A DNA stretch of 33,319 bases from an uncultured Collinsella sp. GTDB taxonomy: Bacteria; Actinomycetota; Coriobacteriia; Coriobacteriales; Coriobacteriaceae. Below, piece by piece: positions 1 through 9,100 of this stretch; position 1 is the stretch's first letter; each line of letters starts with the position of its first letter. The position numbers were made by a program, and so were the translations under genes. The notes below the pieces were generated by a model that worked only from the letters and a program-made list of their open reading frames with translations, was not told the origin of the DNA and did no database searches. The DNA is taken from positions 1 through 33,319 of the forward strand of contig CATXJW010000023.1 in the NCBI GenBank assembly GCA_958370325.1, written 5' to 3'.

Positions 1-115
1 CCCCCCCGACTGAGACTGGCAAGCTAGTGTTTGTCGGATGAGTCAAATTATCGGCAAGCGACATTCCCGCATTAAAAATCGCCCGTTGTAATGTAGCTTT
101 TCCAAGCACACTCAC

Positions 116-159
116 GCAAAAGCCCCGTTGGCAAAACGAGTTACCAACGGGGCTTTTGC
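116..159 (-). terminator. intrinsic terminator downstream of purB
   Basis: A perfect 16-bp inverted repeat (116-131 with 144-159) encloses a 12-nt loop. The stem carries A4 and T4 tracts at its base, so it can work in either direction. It lies 74 nt beyond the purB stop codon and would end that transcript. The first 115 bases of the window hold no gene I can support. Confidence 0.8.
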
Positions 160-233
160 TGGAAAGCTGTACTTCAAAAAAAGGGGGGGTCAAAAGGAAA
201 CCGAAAGGTTTAACTTCGTCCCCAATCGATCAG

Positions 234-1577
234 TTAGAACTCGAGCTGCTCCAGGCGGTCGAAGACCGTGTCGATGCGGGTGAGGAAGTCCCACGGATCA
301 AAAATCTCGTCGAGTTTCTCCTGGCTGACGGTGCAGCGCGGGTCGGCCTCGAGACGCTCCTTAAAGGTGGGGCCGGAGACACAATCCTGCACCTCGTGCC
401 AAGTTGCCATGGCGTTCTCCTGCACAATGGCGTACGCGTCCTCGCGGGTGATGCCCGTGTCGACGAGGGCCAGCAGCACCTTGGAGGAGAAGATGAGGCC
501 GCGAGTCTTATTGAGGTTGGCCATCATGCGGGCAGGGTACAGCTGCAGGCCGTCGATAACGCGGATGAGGCACTGGAACATGTGGTCGAGGGCGATGAAG
601 CTGTCGGCCTGGGCGACACGCTCGGCAGAGGAGTGCGAAATGTCACGCTCGTGCCACAGGGCGACGTTATCGAAGGCAACCTGGGCGTTGGACTTCACGA
701 CGCGCGACAGACCGCAGACCTTCTCCATGGTGATCGGGTTGCGCTTGTGCGGCATGGCGGAGCTGCCCTTTTGACCCTTGCGGAACGGCTCCTCGGCCTC
801 GAGGGTATCAGTCTTCTGCAGATTGCGAACCTCGGTAGCGATGCGCTCACAGGTGGCCGCGGTGGTGGCAAGAACGCCGGCGAGATAGGCGTGATGGTCG
901 CGGCTGATAACTTGCGTGGACAGCGGGTCGTGAACCAGGCCCAGGTGCTCGCAGACATACTCCTCGACAAACGGCTCGATGGAGCTGTACGTGCCGACAG
1001 CACCCGAGATGGCACCGAAGGCAACATTCTTGCGGGCGTCCTCAAGGCGATCCAGATCGCGCTTGAGTTCCCAGGCCCAAGAGCCGAACTTCATGCCGAA
1101 GGTCATCGGCTCGGCGTGGATGCCATGAGTGCGGCCGGCACAGAGCGTGTTGCGCTCCTCAAAGGCGCGACGCTTGCAAATCTCGCCGAGCTTCTTGACG
1201 TCCTCGATGATCAGGTCGCAGGCCTGGGTGAGCTGGTAGCACAGAGCCGTGTCGCCCAGATCGGAGCTGGTCATGCCATAGTGAACCCAGCGGCTGGGCT
1301 TGGGGTCGCCCTCGGGAACATCGGCGTCGATGTACTCCTTCATGTTGGTCAGGAAGGCGATGACGTCGTGGCGCGTGACCTCCTCGATCTCGTCGACCTT
1401 TGCCTTCTCAAAGTTAGCATGGTCGCGGATCCACTGGGCTTCGTCTTTAGAAATGCCGATCTTACCGAGCTCCGCCTGGGCCTCACAGGCCAGGACCTCG
1501 ATCTCCTGCCAAATGGCGTACTTGTTCTCGAGGGAGAAGATGTGTCCCATCTCCGGGCGGGTATAGCGATCGATCAT
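234..1577 (-). CDS. purB: adenylosuccinate lyase
   Basis: This is a 447-residue cytosolic lyase of the fumarase/aspartase superfamily. It makes two fumarate-releasing cuts in purine synthesis: SAICAR to AICAR, and adenylosuccinate to AMP. The family signature SSAMPHKRNP is at about residues 272-281 (flexible catalytic loop with the catalytic Ser). The substrate-binding motifs HYGMTSSD (about 99-106) and RTHGIHAEP (about 149-157) are also present. Length is normal for the short bacterial form. I chose the ATG at 1577 because AAAAGGAG lies 4-7 nt upstream and the protein then begins MIDRYTRPEM, as relatives do; an upstream in-frame ATG at 1643 has no such support. The gene stands alone on the minus strand and ends at a strong terminator. 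Confidence 0.97.
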   Translation of the reverse strand: MIDRYTRPEMGHIFSLENKYAIWQEIEVLACEAQAELGKIGISKDEAQWIRDHANFEKAKVDEIEEVTRHDVIAFLTNMKEYIDADVPEGDPKPSRWVHYGMTSSDLGDTALCYQLTQACDLIIEDVKKLGEICKRRAFEERNTLCAGRTHGIHAEPMTFGMKFGSWAWELKRDLDRLEDARKNVAFGAISGAVGTYSSIEPFVEEYVCEHLGLVHDPLSTQVISRDHHAYLAGVLATTAATCERIATEVRNLQKTDTLEAEEPFRKGQKGSSAMPHKRNPITMEKVCGLSRVVKSNAQVAFDNVALWHERDISHSSAERVAQADSFIALDHMFQCLIRVIDGLQLYPARMMANLNKTRGLIFSSKVLLALVDTGITREDAYAIVQENAMATWHEVQDCVSGPTFKERLEADPRCTVSQEKLDEIFDPWDFLTRIDTVFDRLEQLEF

Positions 1578-1679
1578 AGCGGCTCCTTTTTGGTTATTGG
1601 CACGTTGGTCGTAACCCAACCATTGTACCGTGCGCAGGTGCAAGTATGGGCAGCAGGCATTAACCTAACATTTTGGAAT

Positions 1680-1738
1680 TGGAGCAAGCAACGGGACGTC
1701 TGCGCATTTGCTTCGCAAATCCGCACCGGCTGCGGTCG
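1680..1738. repeat. tRNA-Gly-end repeat, copy A
   Basis: This is the first copy of a repeat whose 58-nt core (1681-1738) matches copy B (1812-1869) at 54 of 58 positions, offset by 131 nt. Its first 18 nt (1680-1697) match the tRNA-Gly 3' end at 16 of 18 positions. The remainder contains the hairpin ATTTGC-TTC-GCAAAT followed by CCGCA-CCGGC-TGCGG. Confidence 0.8.
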
Positions 1739-1810
1739 GCAGACCCGGTCCGCAAACATGCACGGGCAAAGCGGGTTGGACCCGGCGTTCCCGAGGTCTC
1801 CCGCGCTCGA

Positions 1811-1869
1811 TGGAGCGGGCAACGGGACGTCCGCGTATTTGCTTCGCAAATCCGCACCGGCTGCGGTCG
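1811..1869. repeat. tRNA-Gly-end repeat, copy B
   Basis: This is the second copy. Its first 18 nt (1811-1828) are identical to the 3' end of tRNA-Gly including the CCA (2003-2020 on the plus strand), and then the sequence diverges completely from the tRNA. This is the pattern left when an element integrates at, or is duplicated next to, a tRNA 3' end. The same pair of small hairpins follows as in copy A. Confidence 0.8.
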
Positions 1870-1932
1870 CCTATCGGCGACCCTGCCTGCTCGCTACAAA
1901 CGCTTCGCGTTTATTTAACGCTCGCACCCTGT

Positions 1933-1947
1933 CGGGTTCGAGTCCCG
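1933..1947 (+). repeat. T-arm-like fragment (possible tRNA relic)
   Basis: The 15-nt CGGGTTCGAGTCCCG folds as a T-stem-loop with the conserved GTTCGA. It is identical to the T-arm of tRNA-Gly on the opposite strand (plus-strand positions 2015-2029). No D-arm or anticodon arm is visible upstream, so it is at most the 3' fragment of a tRNA. The match may also reflect general T-arm conservation. Confidence 0.4.
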
Positions 1948-1956
1948 GCGCTTTAT

Positions 1957-1990
1957 TGAAAAAAGCACGGCACCGTGATGGTGCCGTGCT
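1957..1990 (-). terminator. intrinsic terminator of tRNA-Gly
   Basis: A 10-bp perfect stem (1964-1973 with 1981-1990, AGCACGGCAC) has a 7-nt loop. On the minus strand it is followed by TTTTTTCAA (1957-1963 reversed). It lies 12 nt beyond the tRNA 3' end and is correctly oriented to stop it. Confidence 0.85.
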
Positions 1991-2002
1991 TGTGCTTCTA
2001 GC

Positions 2003-2077
2003 TGGAGCGGGCAACGGGACTCGAACCCGCGAGTGTCAGCTTGGGAAGCTGATGCCTTACCACTTGGCGATGCCCGC
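2003..2077 (-). tRNA. tRNA-Gly (anticodon CCC)
   Basis: On the minus strand the sequence folds into a complete cloverleaf. The acceptor stem is GCGGGCA/TGCCCGC, the D-arm begins at GCCAAGTGGTAAGGC, and the anticodon stem TCAGC/GCTGA holds loop TTCCCAA, giving anticodon CCC. The T-arm is GCGGG-TTCGAGT-CCCGT, the discriminator is U, and CCA is encoded. It would read GGG codons. A promoter upstream and a terminator downstream make it a single-gene unit. Its 3' end is repeated twice further along, at 1811 and 1680. Confidence 0.96.
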
Positions 2078-2090
2078 TTGTGTGTTGGCT

Positions 2091-2120
2091 AGTATAACGC
2101 GGTTGTCTTGTTCGATACAA
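2091..2120 (-). promoter_or_regulatory. probable sigma70-type promoter of tRNA-Gly
   Basis: Read on the minus strand, TTGTAT (2115-2120) and TATACT (2091-2096) are separated by 18 nt and sit just upstream of the tRNA. The -10 box matches the consensus at 5 of 6 positions and the -35 box at 4 of 6. Expected initiation is near 2084, a few bases before the mature tRNA 5' end. Confidence 0.6.
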
Positions 2121-2374
2121 GGGTGGCGATGCTTGTTTTAGCTGTGGAGATTCGTTTGAAAATCGCATCAATTGTGGAGACGAGGACCTTTGGCCTCCTG
2201 TTCTCCTTATCTTCTACCTGCGCTTTTGCCTGATTGTTGTATTTGAGCTCAATTTGTCAGGAATTGGGCAAGCTTTTGGTCAGGCTCCGGTACTTACCCG
2301 CATGAACCTCGGGGGTAGCCTCATCCTACGCGTCGCAACCTCCCCATGCGGCGCACGAGGGATAAGGAGCAGCC
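2121..2374 (+). other. gene-free leader upstream of the adhesin gene
   Basis: About 250 nt with no supported gene. It must contain the promoter of the adhesin gene, but no convincing -35/-10 pair stands out. The only clear element is the ribosome-binding site AAGGAG at 2364-2369, five bases before the ATG. Confidence 0.5.
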
Positions 2375-5300
2375 ATGTCCAACGCACCCACGCACTCTGT
2401 CCACAGCGCAATCGCAACAGGTCCGCTGCTCCTGCTCCTCTTCCTGCTGTTCGGCTGCCTGGCACCGGGAGCCGCATTTGCCGTCGATGGCTACGACCAG
2501 CTCGGCTTCCGTACTATTAGCGATGATTGTGGGCCCTTCTTCATCGGCAAATATGAAGCTCAAGACGCCTCGATTGCCTACTGCATGAACCAGGAACGCC
2601 CCGGGCCCACCAAGCCGGGCGGTCCATGGCTCAACTTTGATCAAGGCTGGGTGTGGCTCGACGACGAGTTCGCGGCAATCGTTTGTCACGGGTATCCTAC
2701 CGCCACGTCGTTTGGCGGTTACCATCTTTCACCCGATCGCGCCCGCGCCGCCACCCAGCTTGCCGTATGGATGCTCAACGGCACTACCCATGTCGACGGC
2801 ACCTACTCCTACACGACCGCTCAGGGCAAAACCAAGAGTGGGCACTTTACCGCCGACAATGAAGTCGTGGCGGCTGCGCGGTGGCTCCACGACAGCGCAA
2901 AATCAGGAAGCATCAAAGCCGCTCCGCACCGCGCGCGGCGCTATCTAGGAACCGTATCGGGCGGCAGCAAACGTCAAGACATGCTCTATGTACTACCGGC
3001 GGTCTCTGTTTCCTTCCAAAAGCAGTCTGCAAACGCTGCCATTACCAGCGGAAACAATACTTATCAGTTTGACGGGGCAACATTCGATGTTTTTGAGAGC
3101 GCCAGCGGCGCGCGTGTCGGCACCGTTCAGATGGACAGCAACGGTCGAGCGCAGGCAACACTCCTACCCAACACGGCATACTACCTAGTTGAGACAACAG
3201 CGCCAGCTGGTTATATCCCCCGGCACGATCGCATTGCCTTTACCACGACGGATAACGGCGGATACGTCACCATTGATGAACAACCCGGCACCATTACCTT
3301 GCGCATTGTAAAGCTCGACGCCGCAACGAATGCAGGCCCCCAAGTTGGGGCTTCGCTCGCAGGAGCAGAATTCGTGTGCGTATCGCAATCAACCCCTGGA
3401 TGGACACAAACTCTCAGAACCGATGAAAGCGGTCGAGCTACCCTCACCGATGTCCCCCTGGGAACCTTTACCATCTATGAATCGAAGGCGCCCGAGGGCT
3501 ATTTGCCCTCCGGTGACAGTTGGTCTTACACCGTTGGAGCCGACCAACTCGACGATTTGGGCGTGGTCGAGATCGAATCTCGCGTTTCCGATATCCCCAT
3601 TGCGTTTGACCTTGAGATTTCCAAATTCAAGGACTACGGCAATAGCGATCAATCCGGCCTGGAGCAGCCGGCAGGAGATGTTGTCTTTGAGGTTGTCAGT
3701 AACAGCTCTCAGCAGGTTGTTGGCACACTGACTACAAACATCTATGGCTTTGCCTCCACCAAAGACCAGCCCGAAGCATGGTTCGGCACAGGCAAGCGAC
3801 CAGCCGGTGTCCACGGAGCCGTCCCATACGACCGCGCCGGCTACACGGTTCGTGAGGTTCCGGAAACCGTCCCCGAGGGTTTTAAACGTGCGGGGGAATG
3901 GACCGTCGAGGCCAATCAGATTTCCGACGGCGCCGAGCTTCAATATATCGTGGACAACCACGCTCTGTCGACGCATCTCCAGATTGTAAAACGCGATGCC
4001 CAGACAGGCGCTTCTGTTCCCCTAGCCGGATTCACCTTCCAACTCCTCGATAGCAATCACAAACCTGTCTCACAAACATGCTGGTATCCAGCACATAACG
4101 TAATGGACACCTTTACGACTGACGCGACCGGCACCGTCACACTGCCCGAATCGCTCGTGCCGGGCACCTATTATGTACGCGAAACCTCGGCCAAAGAGCC
4201 CTATCTTGTCGGCGGAGAGATCGAGGCAAACATACCCGCCGATATAAACCTAACGCCCGTTGCAATCGTCTCGTATTATGACCACGCCGCGACCGGAAAC
4301 ATCAGGATCGTTAAAAGCGATGCCGTAGACGGCAGCAGCCTCGCGGGCGCCATCTTTGAGATCCGTGCCTCAGGTGATATCGTGCGCCCCGACGGTAGCA
4401 TTGCCGCGCTCGACGGTGAGACTGTCGCTACCGTCACGACGGATGAAACTGGAGAAGCACGCGCGGACGACCTCCCGCTGGGATCTGGCACCGCACGCTA
4501 CGAGGTTGTCGAGACTCAAGCGCCGACCGGCTTCTTACTCGACCGGACGCACCATATCGTCGACCTTACCTATGCCGACCAGAAAACACCCGTTGTGGAA
4601 GCACGACTTAACGTATCCGACGATTACACCAAGGTTGATATCTCCAAGGTCGATGCAAGCGGAGAGCAGGAAGTAAAAGGCGCACAACTCACCTTATATG
4701 GTCCCGATAAAACCGAAATAGACTCCTGGACCTCATCCGACAAGCCGCACCGCATCGAACATCTTGCACCCGGCACCTACTCGTTGCGCGAAACGATGTC
4801 TCCGCGGACCTATGACCTTGCCGAGGAGATAACGTTTGAAATAAAGGACACGGGAGAAGTCCAATCCGTCTCGATGAAGGATGCGCCCATCGAGATCAAA
4901 GGACAGGTCGACAAGCGTCAGGAGCTTGTCCAACCTATCGAAAAGGGCCTGTTGGCCAACGGCGATGGTAAAAATCGCGCCGCGACGCAAACCAATAGTG
5001 ATGGGCTTTTCTCCTATACCATCGATGCTCGAAACGATTCCGCTACTTGGGTTGATGAGTTTACGATTACCGATGATCTTGAGTGCGCCAAAGACGGCAC
5101 GGCGAGATTCGTCTCAATCGAAACCCCCGTCGCCATCGGCGACCTCAACGGTCTGTGCAACGTGTGGTATCGCACGACGCCGTTGGACTCGACAGACGTC
5201 GATGAGCCGGCAAACGCGACGCTTGACGATGGGCACGAAAATCCTTGGCTTGAGTCCGACGAAGTAAAAGAGAGTCTGGGTGAGGATTGCCGCCTCGTCG

Positions 5301-5806
5301 ATTACGACGGCTGGCACCTCTGGAAGGCGGATGTCTCGACCACGGAATCCACCACACTCGAGGCGAAAGAACTCGACCTTGCATCCAATACCGTCGTGAC
5401 GGGCATTCGCATTGAATACGGTGCGGTAGCCGCCGACTTTACGACTCGAAGCGATACGGATTCTTGGACCCGCGATGATCTCAAAGATGAGCACGACGAC
5501 CTTGACGATGCCAAAGCAATCCTTGGCACAGACGCTCGGGGCGCAGTCGTGCACATGCAGGCAACGTCGGCTTATACACCCCAAACTGCACTCACCAACA
5601 GCGCACGCGTCGATCTTTGCCGCAACGGCGGCGGCGATAAACTTGAGTCACATGACGAGGACCGTGTCATTCAACGCTGTACCCTACCGCAGGACCTACC
5701 GGCAACAGGATCAGCTCCCATCGCCGCTTGCATCACCGCGCTCCTGACCTCGGGTGCCGCAGCCCTATGGTTCGCTCGCCTTAGGTCAATCCCAAAGAAG
5801 CGCTAG
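2375..5806 (+). CDS. LPATG-anchored thioester/Cna_B surface adhesin
   Basis: This 1143-residue secreted wall-anchored protein has a signal peptide at about 1-36 (hydrophobic core, AFA cleavage region). An N-terminal thioester-domain candidate follows, with YC at 69-70, a CHGYPT segment at 104-109 and ATQLAVW at 126-132; Cys70 and Gln128 would form the internal thioester that binds host surfaces covalently. About six Cna_B/SpaA-like beta domains come next (roughly 211-305, 307-405, 411-530, 534-640, 642-750, 752-840). Each has a Lys near its start (for example IVKLDA, IVKRDA, IVKSDA) and a YxxxE motif near its end (for example YESKAPEGY), as in self-crosslinked isopeptide domains. A further domain of about 240 residues leads to the sortase signal LPATG at 1108-1112, a membrane helix and a basic tail. 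The function as an adhesin follows from the domains. No sortase gene is in the window. Confidence 0.9.
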   Translation: MSNAPTHSVHSAIATGPLLLLLFLLFGCLAPGAAFAVDGYDQLGFRTISDDCGPFFIGKYEAQDASIAYCMNQERPGPTKPGGPWLNFDQGWVWLDDEFAAIVCHGYPTATSFGGYHLSPDRARAATQLAVWMLNGTTHVDGTYSYTTAQGKTKSGHFTADNEVVAAARWLHDSAKSGSIKAAPHRARRYLGTVSGGSKRQDMLYVLPAVSVSFQKQSANAAITSGNNTYQFDGATFDVFESASGARVGTVQMDSNGRAQATLLPNTAYYLVETTAPAGYIPRHDRIAFTTTDNGGYVTIDEQPGTITLRIVKLDAATNAGPQVGASLAGAEFVCVSQSTPGWTQTLRTDESGRATLTDVPLGTFTIYESKAPEGYLPSGDSWSYTVGADQLDDLGVVEIESRVSDIPIAFDLEISKFKDYGNSDQSGLEQPAGDVVFEVVSNSSQQVVGTLTTNIYGFASTKDQPEAWFGTGKRPAGVHGAVPYDRAGYTVREVPETVPEGFKRAGEWTVEANQISDGAELQYIVDNHALSTHLQIVKRDAQTGASVPLAGFTFQLLDSNHKPVSQTCWYPAHNVMDTFTTDATGTVTLPESLVPGTYYVRETSAKEPYLVGGEIEANIPADINLTPVAIVSYYDHAATGNIRIVKSDAVDGSSLAGAIFEIRASGDIVRPDGSIAALDGETVATVTTDETGEARADDLPLGSGTARYEVVETQAPTGFLLDRTHHIVDLTYADQKTPVVEARLNVSDDYTKVDISKVDASGEQEVKGAQLTLYGPDKTEIDSWTSSDKPHRIEHLAPGTYSLRETMSPRTYDLAEEITFEIKDTGEVQSVSMKDAPIEIKGQVDKRQELVQPIEKGLLANGDGKNRAATQTNSDGLFSYTIDARNDSATWVDEFTITDDLECAKDGTARFVSIETPVAIGDLNGLCNVWYRTTPLDSTDVDEPANATLDDGHENPWLESDEVKESLGEDCRLVDYDGWHLWKADVSTTESTTLEAKELDLASNTVVTGIRIEYGAVAADFTTRSDTDSWTRDDLKDEHDDLDDAKAILGTDARGAVVHMQATSAYTPQTALTNSARVDLCRNGGGDKLESHDEDRVIQRCTLPQDLPATGSAPIAACITALLTSGAAALWFARLRSIPKKR

Positions 5807-5815
5807 CGCGATGAA

Positions 5816-5851
5816 AAAGCGGGCGAGCCAGTCCCCCGGCTCGCCCGCTTT
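5816..5851. terminator. bidirectional terminator between adhesin and small membrane protein
   Basis: A perfect 14-bp stem (5816-5829 with 5838-5851) has an 8-nt loop, with AAAAA before it and TTT at the end of the stem. It lies between two convergent genes, 10 nt after the adhesin stop and 22 nt beyond the stop of the minus-strand gene, and can serve both. Confidence 0.85.
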
Positions 5852-5872
5852 CAATCATTTAAATCGCCGTAT

Positions 5873-6091
5873 CTACTCTGCAGACGAAGATCCACCATCA
5901 ACGATTGCTTGCTCGGACTCAGGAATCCCATCGGCACCCGTGCTCTGTTCTTGCTCCACCTCTTCGCTGATTGCGGAGGCGGGGGTCGAGCCCTTCGCGC
6001 CCACGATGTAGGCAGCTCCAAACCCTAACGCAATGGCAATCAAGGTCAAAATCACGTAGACAGGCCAATGGCGCTTAATATACGAAAACAC
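5873..6091 (-). CDS. small single-pass membrane protein
   Basis: A 72-residue protein of unknown function. Residues about 9-31 form one strong membrane helix after a short basic N-terminus (MFSYIKRHWP). The remainder is an acidic, Ser/Glu-rich tail of about 40 residues with low complexity. The start is GTG at 6091, supported by AAGGAG six bases upstream. It follows the M28-like gene by 21 nt on the same strand, so the two are probably co-transcribed and may act together at the membrane. I do not recognise a family. Confidence 0.7.
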   Translation of the reverse strand: MFSYIKRHWPVYVILTLIAIALGFGAAYIVGAKGSTPASAISEEVEQEQSTGADGIPESEQAIVDGGSSSAE

Positions 6092-6112
6092 GTTGACTCC
6101 TTAGAGCTCCGT

Positions 6113-9100
6113 CTACGAACGGCGAATAACCTCGGTCACGACCTCGGAGACCGTGGCAATGTTCGTCGGGTTGACATTGTGGGGCAGGTCGTCCTCGGTA
6201 CGAGCGCAAGCTAGACGCGTGCCGTCCACGCCGGCGATGGTGAGGGCTCGGCGGCTCGCCTCGAGGGCGGCGTAGGAATCGGTCTTGGCATAGGGCATCT
6301 CGAGCGCGCCACAATCGACATGGAACGACTTGCACACCTTGCTGACCAGGTTCATGATGCGGCGATCGCCCTTGAGCAGCTGCTGTTCGCCCTCAACCGT
6401 CACCACCGAAAGCCTACCGGCGCCGACGGATTCAAGATTGATGAAGAAGACGCCGCGGAGCTTATCGCGATGCGAAGCCAAGAAGGCCTTCATACCGGCG
6501 CCATCACAATCCGAGGCGCCCGTTGCCACAAACCAGATATCGTGACCGAGCAGCTCATCGTCGCCCATAGAGGCGACAGCCGAGAGCATATCTTCGGAAG
6601 AAGCGCCGTCGGAAGACGTAGCGCCGCCCTTCCAGCCATCGTTATCGTCCTCGAAATTATCCCACGAACCGATGCCGCGACCGGACTTCTTGGCATCGTA
6701 ATCGTCTTCGACGCCCAGCCAATCACTCATGCTGTCCTGTTCGTTTTTCTTTTTACGACCGAACAGGCCGCCCAGGCCGCGCTTGCGAGACTTGGGTGCC
6801 GCCGGGGCGGGAGCCGAAATGGTCTCGATCGGCTGAGCGCTCGACGCAACGGGCCTGGGAGGCGCAACGGGTGCCGATGTTGGTTCGGGACCCTGAGCGG
6901 TAGCAAAGGGGTCGTTGACCTGTGCGGAGGGGTCGGGAAGGTCGAACAGCGACGTGCGAGACGCAACGTTTGCCTGCTTCATCGACGGCAGCGACGGATC
7001 GGGGACCGAAGCCAGCGGAGACGAGGAAGGCGCAGGCGACGGAGCCGACGCCGGATCGGGAACATTCATCTGCGGACGCGGTGATGCCTGGGAGGAAATC
7101 TGGGCCATAAGGGAATCGACCGTTTCGTCCTGGGTGGGAGCGACATCGGCAACCGTGGCACCGGAACCACTCGGGGTCGGCATGGTGAAAATCTGCGTGG
7201 AGTAAGGCCTCGACTCATCTGTCTCGGGAGCCTCGGAAACCGCAGGCACTTCCTCCTGCTCGACCTCGGTCGAATCATCTTGCTCGGCTGCCGCGTATTG
7301 CTCTTCGTCAGAGTTGGCCTCGACGGGCTCGTCCTCGGCGGCATCTTGGATTTCGACAGCATCAATAGGCTCGTCATCGTCTGCCGCGTCGCCCTGCTCA
7401 TCGGAAACAGGAAGGGGCTCGGCAATCGCGGTGCCTTGCTTTTCAAACGTTATCGTGGAATCGAACTGCGCGGCATCAAACGACATGGTGCTATCGACGT
7501 GCTGTTGAGCCTCGAAAGACGTCGTCGCCTCAACAACATCCGCGGACGCCGGTTGCTGGGACTCAAAGGACGTTGTAGCTTCGGCAGCGTCGACGGGCAC
7601 GGACTGCATAGCCTCGTTCTGTTCGAACTCTTGCGCCGCGCGCTCGCGTGCCGCCTCGGCTACTTGCTGCTGAGCGATAGCCTCCTGCTCGGCAGCCTCG
7701 CGTGCGGCAGCGCGCTTCTCCTCGAAATCGTCGACAAATTTCTTGCCCTTTGCAAGCGCACCCTTAAAGAAGTTGGAAGCACTGGCGCCAATCGAAGAGA
7801 ACGCGGATGCAATATCGGCATGGGGCGTTGCCGCGGGAATCTCGGCCGAGAAATCAGTATCGCTCTCGTAAGACACGCGCCTCGGCTGTTCAACGTAATC
7901 GTCGTCAGGCTCGTCCGTAACGTCTTGCGCCGGCGCGGCGGGAGCCAAAATGTCCAGTCCTGCCGCGGGATCGATCGCGGACACCGCCTCGGGCTCGGCA
8001 ACGGCAGCGGTAACCGCGGCAGACTCATCATCCACGGCGACAACGGGCGCAGGTGCAGTCACGACGGGGGCAGGCTCGGTCTCAAACGTCGGCTCCTCGC
8101 CTTCCTCGTAATCGAGCGTGCAGGACTCGGGGAGCATTCCGAGCGCACGGATGGCATCCGAACCAAAGCGGATGTTGCCGGCGGCGTTGCGATAGAGCTT
8201 GGGCTCGGGCTCGGCCGCGACAGGCTCCTCCGCCGGCTCGGCAGCGGAAACCTCGTCATTGAACTCTTCGGCCTGGACAGCCTGATTCTGATCCTCGGGC
8301 ACGATGGCGCCAATTAGCGTCTCGTCGGCAGACGCACCCTCAAAGCCCTCGATCTGCTCGTCGAAAGCCTCGCCCTGTTCGGGCTCGGTCTGAGCGTCGG
8401 GAGCAATCGGCTGACCGAACTCGTCCTCGGCGTAGATAGGCTCTTCATACTCGATGGTGTTGCCGTAGTCGTTTTGCTGTTGGGCCGCGGCATACTCCGC
8501 TGCTGCGCGCGCCATCTCCTCGGCACGACGCTTCTGCTCCCCAAAATAGGTATCGAACGGAACATCGTCGGGAAACTCGTTTTCGCCCTGGAAGGGAGCA
8601 ACGTTGTCCATAACGCCGAGCACAGCGGCGACAGAAGACTTGTTGCACACCGCGCCGGACGTATAGGGAAGAATGTAGCGGTTGGAAATGATGTTTGCCG
8701 CGTTGGCGAGCGCAACGAGGGAAGCGAGGATCGCGACAATCCACAGCAGAACCTTGAGCGCGCCGGGGAGCGGCAGGATACGCAAGATGGCAACGGCAGC
8801 AGGGGCAACCGTGGCAACGGGCAACAGCTTGGCGATGAGCGCACGATACGAAGCATAGGGCTCGCGGGCGAGCAGCTCAGCACGGGGAGAGTCGTAGTGT
8901 GCGACAACGACCACCGGGCGGTTGCGCGGAGACGCGAGCGGGCCCGAGGCCTTGTGGTAGGCGATGACATTTTGGCTCACGCCCGTCTTGCCCAGGCGCG
9001 AAACCACGGGGTGGCCCGTGCGTTCGAGCACGTAAAGAACGGCGCCGGCAATGGCCAGCAAGGTGCCGACCAAGCCGATGCCGCCGCCGATACCCATCAG

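Larger units (their letters stand above)
1578..1956. other. gene-free region of tRNA-derived repeats and hairpins
   Basis: No credible gene lies between purB and tRNA-Gly. The stretch holds two copies of a 58-nt repeat, each beginning with the 3' end of the neighbouring tRNA-Gly. It also has several short perfect hairpins: ATTTGC/GCAAAT twice, GGTCGCC/GGCGACC near 1866-1883, and AAACGC/GCGTTT near 1898-1912. At 1933-1947 a 15-nt CGGGTTCGAGTCCCG on the plus strand matches the T-arm of tRNA-Gly in inverted orientation. The purB promoter must also lie here, but I could not place it with confidence. Confidence 0.6.

Noticed and set aside
1680..1869. Insertion sequence or complete mobile element at the tRNA
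   Set aside because: No transposase or integrase frame and no terminal inverted repeats; only short tRNA-end copies and hairpins remain.
156..2141. 661-codon plus-strand reading frame across purB, the repeats and tRNA-Gly
   Set aside because: It is antisense to the clear purB frame and passes through a tRNA and its terminator; the protein has no family features and no ribosome-binding site.
7441..7582. Possible CRISPR or tandem DNA array
   Set aside because: The repeats are in frame, degenerate and unevenly spaced; they are peptide motifs, not DNA repeats with spacers.
7280..8317. 345-codon plus-strand frame opposite the insert of the M28-like gene
   Set aside because: A shadow of the acidic Glu/Ala-rich insert, giving Arg/Leu/Gly-rich sequence with no features.
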